Assembly: GCA_021163565.1 (NCBI GenBank)
Contig: JAGGTT010000276.1
Location: forward strand, 1 to 6,188
DNA length: 6,188 bases
Direction of reading: 5' to 3'
Source: Candidatus Tharpella sp.
GTDB lineage: Bacteria; Desulfobacterota; Anaeroferrophillalia; Anaeroferrophillales; Tharpellaceae
Shown: piece after piece, positions 1-5,526 of the stretch
Position numbering within the stretch: position 1 is the first letter of the stretch
How the letters are laid out: every line of letters starts with the position of its first letter
Position numbers and translations under genes: made by a program
The notes under the pieces: generated by a model
The model's input: only the letters and a program-made list of their open reading frames with translations
Told to the model about the DNA's origin: nothing
Databases searched by the model: none

Positions 1-1
1 C

Positions 2-241
2 TGTGAACACTGGGTGGTCACCCAAGGTCCAGCCCTGGTCACTGTGGACGATAAGGAACAGATATTTAATACCGGCGAACATATATTTATCCCGCTTAAG
101 GCCCGCCACCGTCTCGCCAACCCGGGAGATGATCCGATTATAATTATTGAGGTTCAGCTCGGCGATTACCTGGGCGAAGATGATATAATAAGATACGCAG
201 ACGATTACCAACGTGATCTCAAAAAGAAGGACCTAAAATAG
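2..241 (+). CDS. Cupin domain protein, phosphomannose isomerase type II-like (5' end outside window)
   Basis: Only the last 79 codons are visible; the frame is already open at base 2 and ends at TAG 239-241. The visible protein begins CEHWVVTQGPALVTVDD and continues through IPLKARHRLANPGD, IEVQLGDYLGEDDI and a final DDYQRD. This is the classic C-terminal cupin of type II phosphomannose isomerase / mannose-1-phosphate guanylyltransferase (family knowledge), a cytoplasmic metal-binding beta-barrel that interconverts fructose-6-P and mannose-6-P. The first cupin metal-ligand motif would lie just upstream, outside the window. The Met at base 14 is internal to the conserved strand and should not be taken as the start. 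In fused enzymes this domain follows the nucleotidyltransferase; here it ends one base before a nucleotidyltransferase gene, so it is either a stand-alone cupin or the tail of a longer protein. The domain call is firm; isomerase activity is inferred. Confidence 0.88.
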   Translation, partial: CEHWVVTQGPALVTVDDKEQIFNTGEHIFIPLKARHRLANPGDDPIIIIEVQLGDYLGEDDIIRYADDYQRDLKKKDLK

Positions 242-242
242 T

Positions 243-1319
243 ATGCAAAAGATTTTTGGCGTAATTCTTGCCGGCGGCTCCGGCACCCGCTTCTGGCCTT
301 TGAGCCGGCACAAAAAACCGAAACAGTTAATTCCGTTACTAACCGGTCGCACCACCCTTGAGATTACGGTTGATCGGCTGCTGCCTTATATCCCGGCGGC
401 AAACCTGCTGGTAGTAACCAATCGGGAACAGTATGCTGATGTAGTCGCTAATTTAAGTCCATATCTGGAGGCGCAGCAGATTATCGCCGAACCTAGAGGA
501 CGTAACACCGCGCCGGCGATCGCTCTGGCGGCCCAGATTCTGACTGATAAAGCGGGCCCAGATGCAATCATGATGGTTTTTCCTGCAGATCACTATATCG
601 GTGACCGGGAACGCTTTCACGCACACCTTAAACGGGCGGCCGAATGTGCTGCGGAAAACTCTCTTGTAACTCTGGGCATTAAACCGAATCGACCCGAAAC
701 CGGCTACGGCTATATTCAGGCAGGCGCACCCCTCGCCTCCAATTCAGAGACAAACCTGGCGGCCTTTACGGTCAAACGCTTTGTTGAAAAACCCGACTAC
801 CGCACGGCCGCGATCTATTTAATGAATGGTGACTATTTCTGGAACAGCGGGATTTTCATCTGGAAAACCGGGGTTATCCTGGAAGAGATCAATAAAATTA
901 CACCTGATCTTGGTAAATCACTGGCATCTTTTGCCCGAAAAAATGACTCCGAAGAGGCCCAAGCCGCCCTTGAACAACTCTACGATGAGGTTGAGTCGAT
1001 CTCAATTGATGTCGGCATTATGGAACAATCACAACGAGTTACGGTTGTACCGGCCGATTTTGCCTGGAGTGACCTCGGCAGTTGGGACTCTCTGGACGAG
1101 CTCGAACTTTCGCCCTTTTCCGAGCAGCCGCCGGTAATCAATATCGGAGCCACCGACAATACTGTCTACAGTCGCAAACTCACCGCCCTGATTGATGTTG
1201 AGAACCTGCTTGTGGTTGAGAGTGATGACGCCCTTTTAATCTGCCGCAAAGGCAGTACGCAGCAGGTCAAAGAGGTCGTCGCCGAACTCGACCGGAAAAA
1301 CCTGAAACAGTACCTTTAA
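243..1319 (+). CDS. manC: Mannose-1-phosphate guanylyltransferase (short, monofunctional form)
   Basis: This enzyme makes GDP-mannose from mannose-1-phosphate and GTP in the cytoplasm, feeding lipopolysaccharide, capsule or other mannose/fucose-containing glycans. At 358 residues it is the single-domain form, without the C-terminal cupin of the fused enzymes of about 470-480 residues. Visible motifs: nucleotide-binding GGSGTRFWPLSR (11-22) followed by KPKQ (25-28), EPRGRNTAPAI (83-93), FPADH (113-117), TGYGYI (153-158), FVEKPD (180-185), FWNSGIF (199-205), DFAWSDLGSW (272-281), and the C-terminal ENLLVVESDDALLICRK segment (320-336). The ATG at 243 sits one base after the cupin stop, with AGAAGGA at 225-231 as ribosome binding site, so the two genes are co-transcribed and probably translationally coupled. 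Family assignment is firm. Close relatives carry other names (algA, cpsB, rfbM), and strict mannose specificity is inferred. Confidence 0.95.
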   Translation: MQKIFGVILAGGSGTRFWPLSRHKKPKQLIPLLTGRTTLEITVDRLLPYIPAANLLVVTNREQYADVVANLSPYLEAQQIIAEPRGRNTAPAIALAAQILTDKAGPDAIMMVFPADHYIGDRERFHAHLKRAAECAAENSLVTLGIKPNRPETGYGYIQAGAPLASNSETNLAAFTVKRFVEKPDYRTAAIYLMNGDYFWNSGIFIWKTGVILEEINKITPDLGKSLASFARKNDSEEAQAALEQLYDEVESISIDVGIMEQSQRVTVVPADFAWSDLGSWDSLDELELSPFSEQPPVINIGATDNTVYSRKLTALIDVENLLVVESDDALLICRKGSTQQVKEVVAELDRKNLKQYL

Positions 1320-1384
1320 AACCGGCTGAAAGGAGTTCTAGCCGACCCGACACCTGCGGTCGATAACTTGAAAACAACCGCAAA

Positions 1385-1421
1385 CAAACTTCCAAGTAAC
1401 TGACGTTAATTTGGAAGTTTG
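1385..1421. repeat. Perfect 11-bp inverted repeat (hairpin without T-tract)
   Basis: The left arm CAAACTTCCAA (1385-1395) is exactly complementary to the right arm TTGGAAGTTTG (1411-1421), with a 15-base loop. The base after the right arm is C, followed by TTCGCCCTC, so this is not a rho-independent terminator. It lies at the edge of a stretch that also carries an 8-bp inverted pair, AAGTAACT (1394-1401) and AGTTACTT (1507-1514). That outer pair would frame a 121-bp block. Confidence 0.75.
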
Positions 1422-1457
1422 CTTCGCCCTCAAGCCAGCCGGTACACGATGCGTTTT

Positions 1458-1470
1458 GCGGCAAAGCCGC
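1458..1470. repeat. Short GC hairpin (5-bp stem, AAA loop)
   Basis: GCGGC (1458-1462) and GCCGC (1466-1470) form a perfect stem around AAA. It sits in the middle of the 1394-1514 block and may be the tip of a larger imperfect fold. Five base pairs alone is weak evidence; it is listed because it adds to the concentration of inverted repeats in this spacer. Confidence 0.45.
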
Positions 1471-1531
1471 TACAACGGCGATCATGTCCCGTATCGAGAT
1501 AAAACGAGTTACTTAATTAATATGTGGCCGC

Positions 1532-1554
1532 AATAGCGGTCTGAGGACGCTATT
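1532..1554. repeat. 7-bp inverted repeat in the manC-grpE spacer
   Basis: AATAGCG (1532-1538) pairs exactly with CGCTATT (1548-1554), and the 9-base interior allows two further inner pairs around a UGA loop. A competing small stem, CGCT/AGCG with loop ATTC (1548-1559), uses the same right arm, so alternative folds are possible. No T-tract follows. The function is unknown. Confidence 0.55.
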
Positions 1555-1595
1555 CAGCGCAAGTTGAATAGTACTGGGTATTGATGAATTTCAGT

Positions 1596-1655
1596 AAATT
1601 TTGGGGACATAACCTGATTCTCCAAAGGAAATCGGGATTGTGTACCCTTTAATTT
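1596..1655. repeat. Long imperfect inverted repeat (about 25 pairs) upstream of grpE
   Basis: Pairing read by hand: AAATT (1596-1600) with AATTT (1651-1655); a TT/TT mismatch; GGGG (1603-1606) with CCCT (1645-1648), including one G-T; ACATAA (1607-1612) with TTGTGT (1638-1643), including one T-G; CCTGATT (1613-1619) with AATCGGG (1630-1636), including one T-G; TCC (1621-1623) with GGA (1627-1629); loop AAA. Single-base bulges are at 1620, 1637 and 1644. The structure ends 18 bases before the grpE ribosome site, so it does not mask it, and no T-tract follows at its foot. It looks like a decayed palindromic intergenic repeat of the REP or IS200-like end type (inference), or else a structured leader of the grpE mRNA. 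Confidence 0.7.
1601..1614 (+). repeat. Copy 1 of TTGGGGACA(A)TAACC motif, before grpE
   Basis: TTGGGGACATAACC lies in the left arm of the long imperfect hairpin, 85 bases (first base to first base) before the grpE start codon. The same motif, with one extra A, recurs before dnaK at 2300-2314. No other copy was seen in the window on either strand, apart from the degenerate complementary arm of the hairpin itself. Confidence 0.7.
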
Positions 1656-1673
1656 GAATAAAATAAAAATAGT

Positions 1674-1679
1674 AAGGAG
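1674..1679 (+). promoter_or_regulatory. Ribosome binding site fixing the TTG start of grpE
   Basis: AAGGAG lies six bases before TTG 1686-1688. Upstream in this frame a TAA at 1659-1661 is reached with no ATG or GTG between, and the first internal Met is about residue 57, well inside the coiled coil. The TTG is therefore the only reasonable start. Confidence 0.85.
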
Positions 1680-1685
1680 ATCAAG

Positions 1686-2276
1686 TTGAAAAAGGCGAAG
1701 GATAAAATAGATGTTTCGGAGACCGCAGTTGCAGAAGAAGTTGCCACTGCAACTGAGGGCCAGGTTGATGTGGATACACCTGTAGATGAAACAGAAGAGC
1801 TTAAGGTAGAGATTGAGAATCTTAGGCAGTTGAATGCCTCCTTGAAGGAGCAGATGCTCAGAATTCAGGCCGAGGCGGAAAATTTTCGGAAACGGATGCA
1901 GCGTGAAAAAGATGAGTTTGCACGTTTTGCCAGCGAGAGTTTCTGCCGTGATCTTCTGCCGGTTAAAGATAATCTTGAGCGGGCTCTGCTGCACGCTGCT
2001 GATGACCCGCAGGCGATTGTTGCCGGAGTTAACCTGATCCTGGAGCAGTTTGATTCAATCTATAGAGCTATGGGAGTTGAGTGTGTTGAGTGTCAGGGCA
2101 AGGTTTTTGATCCCGAAGTTCATGAGGCCATGAGCCAGGTTGAGAGTGATGAACATGAGCCCAATACGGTAGTCGGTGAACTCCAGAAAGGTTACCAGTT
2201 GCATGGTCGCCTGCTGCGGCCGGCAATGGTTACGGTTGCTAAGGCCAAGACTCAAGAAAATAAGTCTAAGGGTTGA
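1686..2276 (+). CDS. grpE: GrpE, nucleotide exchange factor for DnaK
   Basis: GrpE is the cytoplasmic homodimeric cochaperone that drives ADP release from DnaK so substrate can leave. The product is 196 residues, close to the E. coli length of about 197. Residues 1-35 are an acidic, low-complexity, probably disordered leader. About 36-85 form the long dimerising coiled coil (EELKVEIENLRQLNASL...FRKRMQREKDE). Conserved helix LLPVKDNLERAL is at 90-101, and the C-terminal beta domain holds GKVFDPEVHEAM (138-149) and ELQKGYQLHGRLLRPAMVTVAK (165-186). The start is TTG, supported by AAGGAG at 1674-1679. It is first of the grpE-dnaK-dnaJ set; hrcA, often upstream of grpE in other bacteria, is not the neighbour here. 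There are Cys residues at 87, 133 and 136, the last two as a CVEC pair near the domain junction. The identity is secure. Confidence 0.96.
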   Translation: MKKAKDKIDVSETAVAEEVATATEGQVDVDTPVDETEELKVEIENLRQLNASLKEQMLRIQAEAENFRKRMQREKDEFARFASESFCRDLLPVKDNLERALLHAADDPQAIVAGVNLILEQFDSIYRAMGVECVECQGKVFDPEVHEAMSQVESDEHEPNTVVGELQKGYQLHGRLLRPAMVTVAKAKTQENKSKG

Positions 2277-2299
2277 TTTTAGAAGTTACCGTACTTAGA

Positions 2300-2314
2300 T
2301 TGGGGACAATAACC
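2300..2314 (+). repeat. Copy 2 of TTGGGGACA(A)TAACC motif, before dnaK
   Basis: TTGGGGACAATAACC lies in the 102-base grpE-dnaK spacer, 79 bases (first base to first base) before the dnaK ATG. It differs from copy 1 (1601-1614) by one inserted A. Unlike copy 1, no complementary arm is visible nearby, so this is a solo half. It could be an operator, part of a promoter (GGGACA as a poor -35), or the remnant of a dispersed repeat. Confidence 0.65.
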
Positions 2315-2351
2315 AGCACGCGACAGATAACTAATTAAAAAACAATGAGAA

Positions 2352-2372
2352 TTAAAAATAATTTTTAAGGAG
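2352..2372 (+). promoter_or_regulatory. dnaK: AT-only palindrome running into the dnaK ribosome binding site
   Basis: TTAAAAAT (2352-2359) and ATTTTTAA (2361-2368) are perfectly complementary around one central A. The right arm shares its last two bases with the ribosome binding site AAGGAG (2367-2372), which lies six bases before ATG 2379. As RNA it could form a seven-pair, all A-U stem with a UAA loop covering the first two bases of the ribosome site. Such a stem is very weak. A heat-labile translational control is possible but unproven; simple AT-rich leader composition is the alternative. Confidence 0.4.
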
Positions 2373-2378
2373 AATATT

Positions 2379-4286
2379 ATGGGAAAAATAATTGGAATTG
2401 ATTTGGGAACCACCAATTCATGTGTGAGTGTTATGGAAGGCGGCGAAGCCAAGGTTATCGCGAATGCCGAGGGGGTGCGGACAACACCCTCGATTATTGC
2501 GCTGAATGACAATGATGAGCGCCTGGTTGGCCAGGTGGCTAAACGGCAGGCGGTTACCAATCCGACGGATACGGTTTTTGCGGTAAAAAGATTGATCGGG
2601 CGTAAATTTGATGCCCCTCAGGTACAGAAGATGAAAGAGAAGGCGCCGTTTGCGATTACCAAAGCAAAAAACGGTGATGCCTGGGTAAAAATCAGGGACA
2701 AAGAGTACAGTCCGGCTGAAGCTTCGGCCATGATTCTGCAGAAGATGAAACAGACGGCTGAGGACTATCTCGGAGAACCGGTTACCGAAGCGGTAATCAC
2801 GGTACCTGCCTACTTTAATGACAGCCAGAGGCAGGCGACTAAAGATGCCGGTAAGATTGCCGGTTTTGATGTCAAGAGAATTATCAATGAGCCGACTGCG
2901 GCGGCTCTGGCCTACGGTGAAGATAAGAAGAAAGAGGGTAAAATCGCGATTTTTGATCTCGGTGGTGGTACCTTTGATATCTCGATTTTGGAGCTTGGAG
3001 ACGGTGTTTTCGAGGTTAAAGCGACCAATGGCGACACCTTCCTTGGTGGTGAAGATTTTGACGAGCGTATTATCGACTATATTGCCGATGAGTTTCTGAA
3101 AAGTGATGCTATCGATCTGCGTAACGATAAAATGGCTCTGCAGCGTCTGAAAGAGGCGGGTGAGAAGGCCAAGTGTGAGCTTTCATCTTCGACTACGACC
3201 GATATTAATTTGCCGTTTATTACTGCCGATGCTTCCGGTCCTAAGCACCTTAATGTCAAATTGACCCGGGCCACGCTGGAGAAACTGGTCTCTGACCTAG
3301 TTGACCGGGTTGTGGCTCCCTGTCGTACAGCTCTGAAGGATGCCGGGGTTTCGACCTCGGATATCAGTGAGGTTATTCTGGTCGGGGGGATGACCCGGAT
3401 GCCGCGGATTCAGGAGAAGGTTAAAGAGATCTTCGGCAAAGAGCCGAGCAAAGGCGTCAATCCGGATGAAGTAGTTTCGATCGGGGCTGCTATCCAGGGC
3501 GGAGTCCTGCAGGGTGATGTCAAGGATGTTCTGTTGCTCGATGTTACCCCGCTCTCTCTCGGGATTGAGACTCTGGGTGGTGTTTGTACCAAGTTGATTG
3601 AGAAAAATGCGACCATTCCAACGAAAAAGAGTCAGACTTTTACTACCGCGGCTGATAACCAGCCCGCTGTCAGTATTGTCGTACTTCAGGGTGAGCGCGA
3701 AATGGCGGCTGATAATAAGCGCCTGGCCCAGTTTGAACTGGTTGGAATTCCGGCCGCTCCGCGCGGCGTTCCCCAGATTGAGGTGAGCTTTGATATCGAT
3801 GCCAACGGCATTGTCCATGTTTCAGCCAAGGATCAGGCTACCGGCAAGGAGCAGTCGATTGAGATTAAAGCTTCGAGCGGTCTGAGTGATGCCGAGATTG
3901 ATCAGATGGTTAAGGATGCCGAAGCTCATGCCGATGAAGATAAGAAAAAACGTGAGCTTATTGATCTCCGTAACCAGGCCGACAGCACCGTTTATCAGAC
4001 CGAAAAGAGTCTGAAAGAGATGGGTGACAAGGTCTCATCTGAAGATCGTTCAAATATCGAAGGTGCCGTGAACCAGTTGAAAACAGTTAAAGACGGCGAA
4101 GATGGTGAGGCGATAAAAAAATCGATGGAGGATTTGCAGCAGTTTTCACATAAACTGGCCGAAGCAATGTATGCTGAAAATCAGGCCGGTGATGCTGCCG
4201 CTGACGCGCCCGGAGATGAGACCTCAGGCAGTGCCGATGACGATGTTGTTGATGCTGATTTTGAAGAGGTTAAAGACGATAAATAG
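2379..4286 (+). CDS. dnaK: DnaK, Hsp70 molecular chaperone
   Basis: DnaK is the ATP-driven cytoplasmic Hsp70 that binds unfolded segments of client proteins, stimulated by DnaJ and reset by GrpE. At 635 residues it is full length (E. coli 638). The ATPase domain (about 1-380) shows [12 protein letters not shown] (5-16) with the phosphate-binding GTTN (10-13), catalytic Lys70 in [22 protein letters not shown] (142-158), Glu171 in [21 protein letters not shown] (193-202), and later [13 protein letters not shown]. The hydrophobic interdomain linker [11 protein letters not shown] begins at 383. The substrate domain includes [15 protein letters not shown]. The helical lid ends in an acidic tail finishing [11 protein letters not shown], with an EEVD-like EEVK. 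The ATG has AAGGAG six bases upstream. No missing key residue or frameshift is seen. An intrinsic terminator follows 47 bases after the stop. Confidence 0.98.
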   Translation: MGKIIGIDLGTTNSCVSVMEGGEAKVIANAEGVRTTPSIIALNDNDERLVGQVAKRQAVTNPTDTVFAVKRLIGRKFDAPQVQKMKEKAPFAITKAKNGDAWVKIRDKEYSPAEASAMILQKMKQTAEDYLGEPVTEAVITVPAYFNDSQRQATKDAGKIAGFDVKRIINEPTAAALAYGEDKKKEGKIAIFDLGGGTFDISILELGDGVFEVKATNGDTFLGGEDFDERIIDYIADEFLKSDAIDLRNDKMALQRLKEAGEKAKCELSSSTTTDINLPFITADASGPKHLNVKLTRATLEKLVSDLVDRVVAPCRTALKDAGVSTSDISEVILVGGMTRMPRIQEKVKEIFGKEPSKGVNPDEVVSIGAAIQGGVLQGDVKDVLLLDVTPLSLGIETLGGVCTKLIEKNATIPTKKSQTFTTAADNQPAVSIVVLQGEREMAADNKRLAQFELVGIPAAPRGVPQIEVSFDIDANGIVHVSAKDQATGKEQSIEIKASSGLSDAEIDQMVKDAEAHADEDKKKRELIDLRNQADSTVYQTEKSLKEMGDKVSSEDRSNIEGAVNQLKTVKDGEDGEAIKKSMEDLQQFSHKLAEAMYAENQAGDAAADAPGDETSGSADDDVVDADFEEVKDDK

Positions 4287-4289
4287 TGG

Positions 4290-4319
4290 TTTTAAGGTGG
4301 TAGTTTTGCAGCCTTAAAA
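4290..4319 (+). repeat. 8-bp inverted repeat just after dnaK
   Basis: TTTTAAGG (4290-4297) and CCTTAAAA (4312-4319) are perfectly complementary with a 14-base loop. They start three bases after the dnaK stop. No T-tract follows, so the hairpin is not itself a terminator. It stands 14 bases before the terminator stem and could protect the dnaK 3' end or mark a processing site (inference). Confidence 0.6.
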
Positions 4320-4333
4320 TGAAGTTCCAAGTC

Positions 4334-4379
4334 CCAGATACGGGTATAAGCTGAAGCTTTACCCGTATCTGGTTTTTTT
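4334..4379 (+). terminator. Strong intrinsic terminator between dnaK and dnaJ
   Basis: CCAGATACGGGTA (4334-4346) pairs perfectly with TACCCGTATCTGG (4360-4372), 13 base pairs. After a one-base bulge (4347), AAGC/GCTT adds four more pairs closing on a TGAA loop. Seven T residues (4373-4379) follow directly. This is a textbook rho-independent terminator on the + strand. It ends 22 bases before the dnaJ start codon, so transcripts from the dnaK side must read through it to express dnaJ. No A-run precedes the left arm, so it looks one-directional. Confidence 0.93.
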
Positions 4380-4387
4380 CGTTTGAC

Positions 4388-4392
4388 AGGAG
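4388..4392 (+). promoter_or_regulatory. Ribosome binding site fixing the GTG start of dnaJ
   Basis: AGGAG lies nine bases before GTG 4402-4404. An in-frame TGA at 4384-4386 blocks any earlier start, and translation from this GTG gives the expected J-domain N terminus ([13 protein letters not shown]). The site lies only nine bases after the T-tract of the terminator. Confidence 0.8.
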
Positions 4393-4401
4393 TTTACGCA
4401 C

Positions 4402-5514
4402 GTGGCGCAGAAACGGGATTACTATGAAGTGTTGGAGGTACATATCAATGCTTCCGAAATTGAGATAAAAAAAGCTTACCGGAAGATGGCTTTTAAGTAT
4501 CATCCTGATCAGAATTCCAGCGATCCCAAGGCTGAAGTTAAATTCAAGGAGCTGAGCGAAGCTTACGGCGTCTTGTCTGACGCTCAGAAACGGGCCCTCT
4601 ATGATCAGTATGGTCACGATGGTCTGCAGCAGCAGATGGGCGGCGGTTTTGATTTCAACGGGAGCGGCTTTGGAGACATCTTCGGCGATCTTTTCGGTGA
4701 AGTATTCGGGGCTTCCGGTTCCCGCCGGCGTTCCTCCGGCCGGGCCGGAGAGAGTTTGCGTTACAATCTTGACATAGAATTTGATGAAGCCGTTTTTGGC
4801 ACTCAGGCGAAGATCAAGATTCCGCGCTATAAAAGTTGCGATGCCTGCGACGGGAGCGGGGTTGAAGCTGGTTCTCAGCCGGAGGTTTGCCCAACCTGTA
4901 AAGGTCAGGGTCAAGTTCGTTTCCAGCAGGGTTTTTTCAGTGTCTCTCAAGCCTGTTCGACCTGTCGCGGAGAGGGCTCGATCATTAAAAATCCCTGTAA
5001 ACAGTGTGCCGGCAGCGGTCGTCAGCGGGAGGAGAAGAGTCTTTCGGTGAAGATTCCGGCCGGGGTTGAAACCGGAACCCGGCTTAAACTTCTGGGTGAA
5101 GGTGGTGCCGGCAGTAAAGGCGGCCCTCCCGGTGATCTCTATGTTGTGATTCAGGTCAAGGAACATCCCTTCTTTCAGCGGCGCGGCAATGACATCTATT
5201 GTCAGATGCCGACAACTATTGCCCAAGCGGCACTCGGGGCTGATCTTGAGATTGAAACCTTGGAAGGAAAAGAGAAAATCGCGGTCAGTGCGGGTACTCA
5301 GTCGGGTGATCTTTTGTATCTTAAAGGTAAGGGCGTACCGCATCTCAATGGTTACGGCCGCGGGGATCAGATAATTGAGTTGATAGTTGTTACTCCGAAA
5401 ACCTTGAATGCCCGGCAACGTGAACTTTTTATGGAATTGGCCCAGGAGGATGGCGATGAGTCAATCCACGAGCAGAAGAGTTTTTTTTCCAAAGTCAGAG
5501 AGATGCTGGATTAA
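4402..5514 (+). CDS. dnaJ: DnaJ, Hsp40 co-chaperone (class A, zinc-binding)
   Basis: DnaJ delivers unfolded clients to DnaK and triggers its ATP hydrolysis in the cytoplasm. The product is 370 residues, close to the usual 370-380 for class A DnaJ. The J-domain (about 5-70) has the essential HPD at 34-36 and [14 protein letters not shown] at 47-60. A Gly/Phe-rich linker runs about 80-105, with [13 protein letters not shown]. All four zinc-binding CxxCxGxG repeats are intact: CDACDGSG (146-153), CPTCKGQG (163-170), CSTCRGEG (185-192) and CKQCAGSG (199-206). The C-terminal substrate domain has [37 protein letters not shown] and a final [10 protein letters not shown]. The start is GTG, fixed by AGGAG at 4388-4392 and an upstream in-frame stop. 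It is separated from dnaK by a strong terminator. A T8 run at 5481-5488 near the 3' end is a possible slippage site. The identity is secure. Confidence 0.97.
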   Translation: MAQKRDYYEVLEVHINASEIEIKKAYRKMAFKYHPDQNSSDPKAEVKFKELSEAYGVLSDAQKRALYDQYGHDGLQQQMGGGFDFNGSGFGDIFGDLFGEVFGASGSRRRSSGRAGESLRYNLDIEFDEAVFGTQAKIKIPRYKSCDACDGSGVEAGSQPEVCPTCKGQGQVRFQQGFFSVSQACSTCRGEGSIIKNPCKQCAGSGRQREEKSLSVKIPAGVETGTRLKLLGEGGAGSKGGPPGDLYVVIQVKEHPFFQRRGNDIYCQMPTTIAQAALGADLEIETLEGKEKIAVSAGTQSGDLLYLKGKGVPHLNGYGRGDQIIELIVVTPKTLNARQRELFMELAQEDGDESIHEQKSFFSKVREMLD

Positions 5515-5526
5515 ACCGGCCGGCTG

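Larger units (their letters stand above)
1320..1685. other. Hairpin-rich spacer between manC and grpE, no supported gene
   Basis: The 366-base spacer has no open frame with a convincing start, ribosome site and protein-like composition. It contains several inverted repeats: CGGCT/AGCCG at 1323-1327/1340-1344, TGCGGT/ACCGCA at 1355-1360/1377-1382, an 11-bp pair at 1385-1421, GCGGC/GCCGC at 1458-1470, a 7-bp pair at 1532-1554, and a long imperfect hairpin at 1596-1655. None is followed by a T-tract, so no standard terminator for the manC transcript is visible. An orphan ribosome-site-like AAAGGAG (1329-1335) follows manC with no start codon at a usable distance. The grpE promoter is presumably here, but no strong -35/-10 pair, CIRCE operator or sigma-32 consensus could be picked out. 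Confidence 0.7.

Noticed and set aside
1267..1485. 72-codon minus-strand frame across the manC end and spacer
   Set aside because: It overlaps the manC 3' end and runs through inverted repeats, with no good ribosome site and no recognised family. It is more likely a translation of repeat DNA than a gene.
1394..1514. Integron attC-like recombination site
   Set aside because: The inverted ends AAGTAACT/AGTTACTT do not fit the RYYYAAC and GTTRRRY core sites, and no cassette gene is present.
1638..1664. TTGTGT (1638-1643) and TAAAAT (1659-1664) as a grpE promoter
   Set aside because: The spacer is only 15 bases, the -35 is poor and lies in the hairpin arm, and the AT-rich stretch makes a chance -10 likely. 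It is possible but unsupported.
2303..2331. GGGACA and GATAAC with 17-base spacing as a dnaK promoter
   Set aside because: Each hexamer matches consensus at only four of six positions, and the equivalent spacing after copy 1 of the motif gives no -10. It is too weak to annotate as a promoter.
3297..3818. Open frame of 173 codons on the minus strand opposite dnaK
   Set aside because: It is antisense to a strongly conserved part of dnaK, has no convincing ribosome site or family resemblance, and is best read as a shadow of dnaK codons.
4383..4388. Perfect TTGACA as a dnaJ -35 box
   Set aside because: At 16-18 bases downstream there is no -10-like hexamer, and transcription would start inside the dnaJ coding region after its ribosome site.
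4270..5418. Open frame of 382 codons on the minus strand opposite dnaJ
   Set aside because: It lies wholly antisense to an intact dnaJ, has no recognisable domain or protein-like motif, and such long antisense frames are a known by-product of codon use in chaperone genes.
5516..5524. CCGGCCGG palindrome between dnaJ and the TANGO2-like gene
   Set aside because: It is a short GC palindrome with no T-tract and no spacing typical of an operator, so it is expected by chance in this composition.
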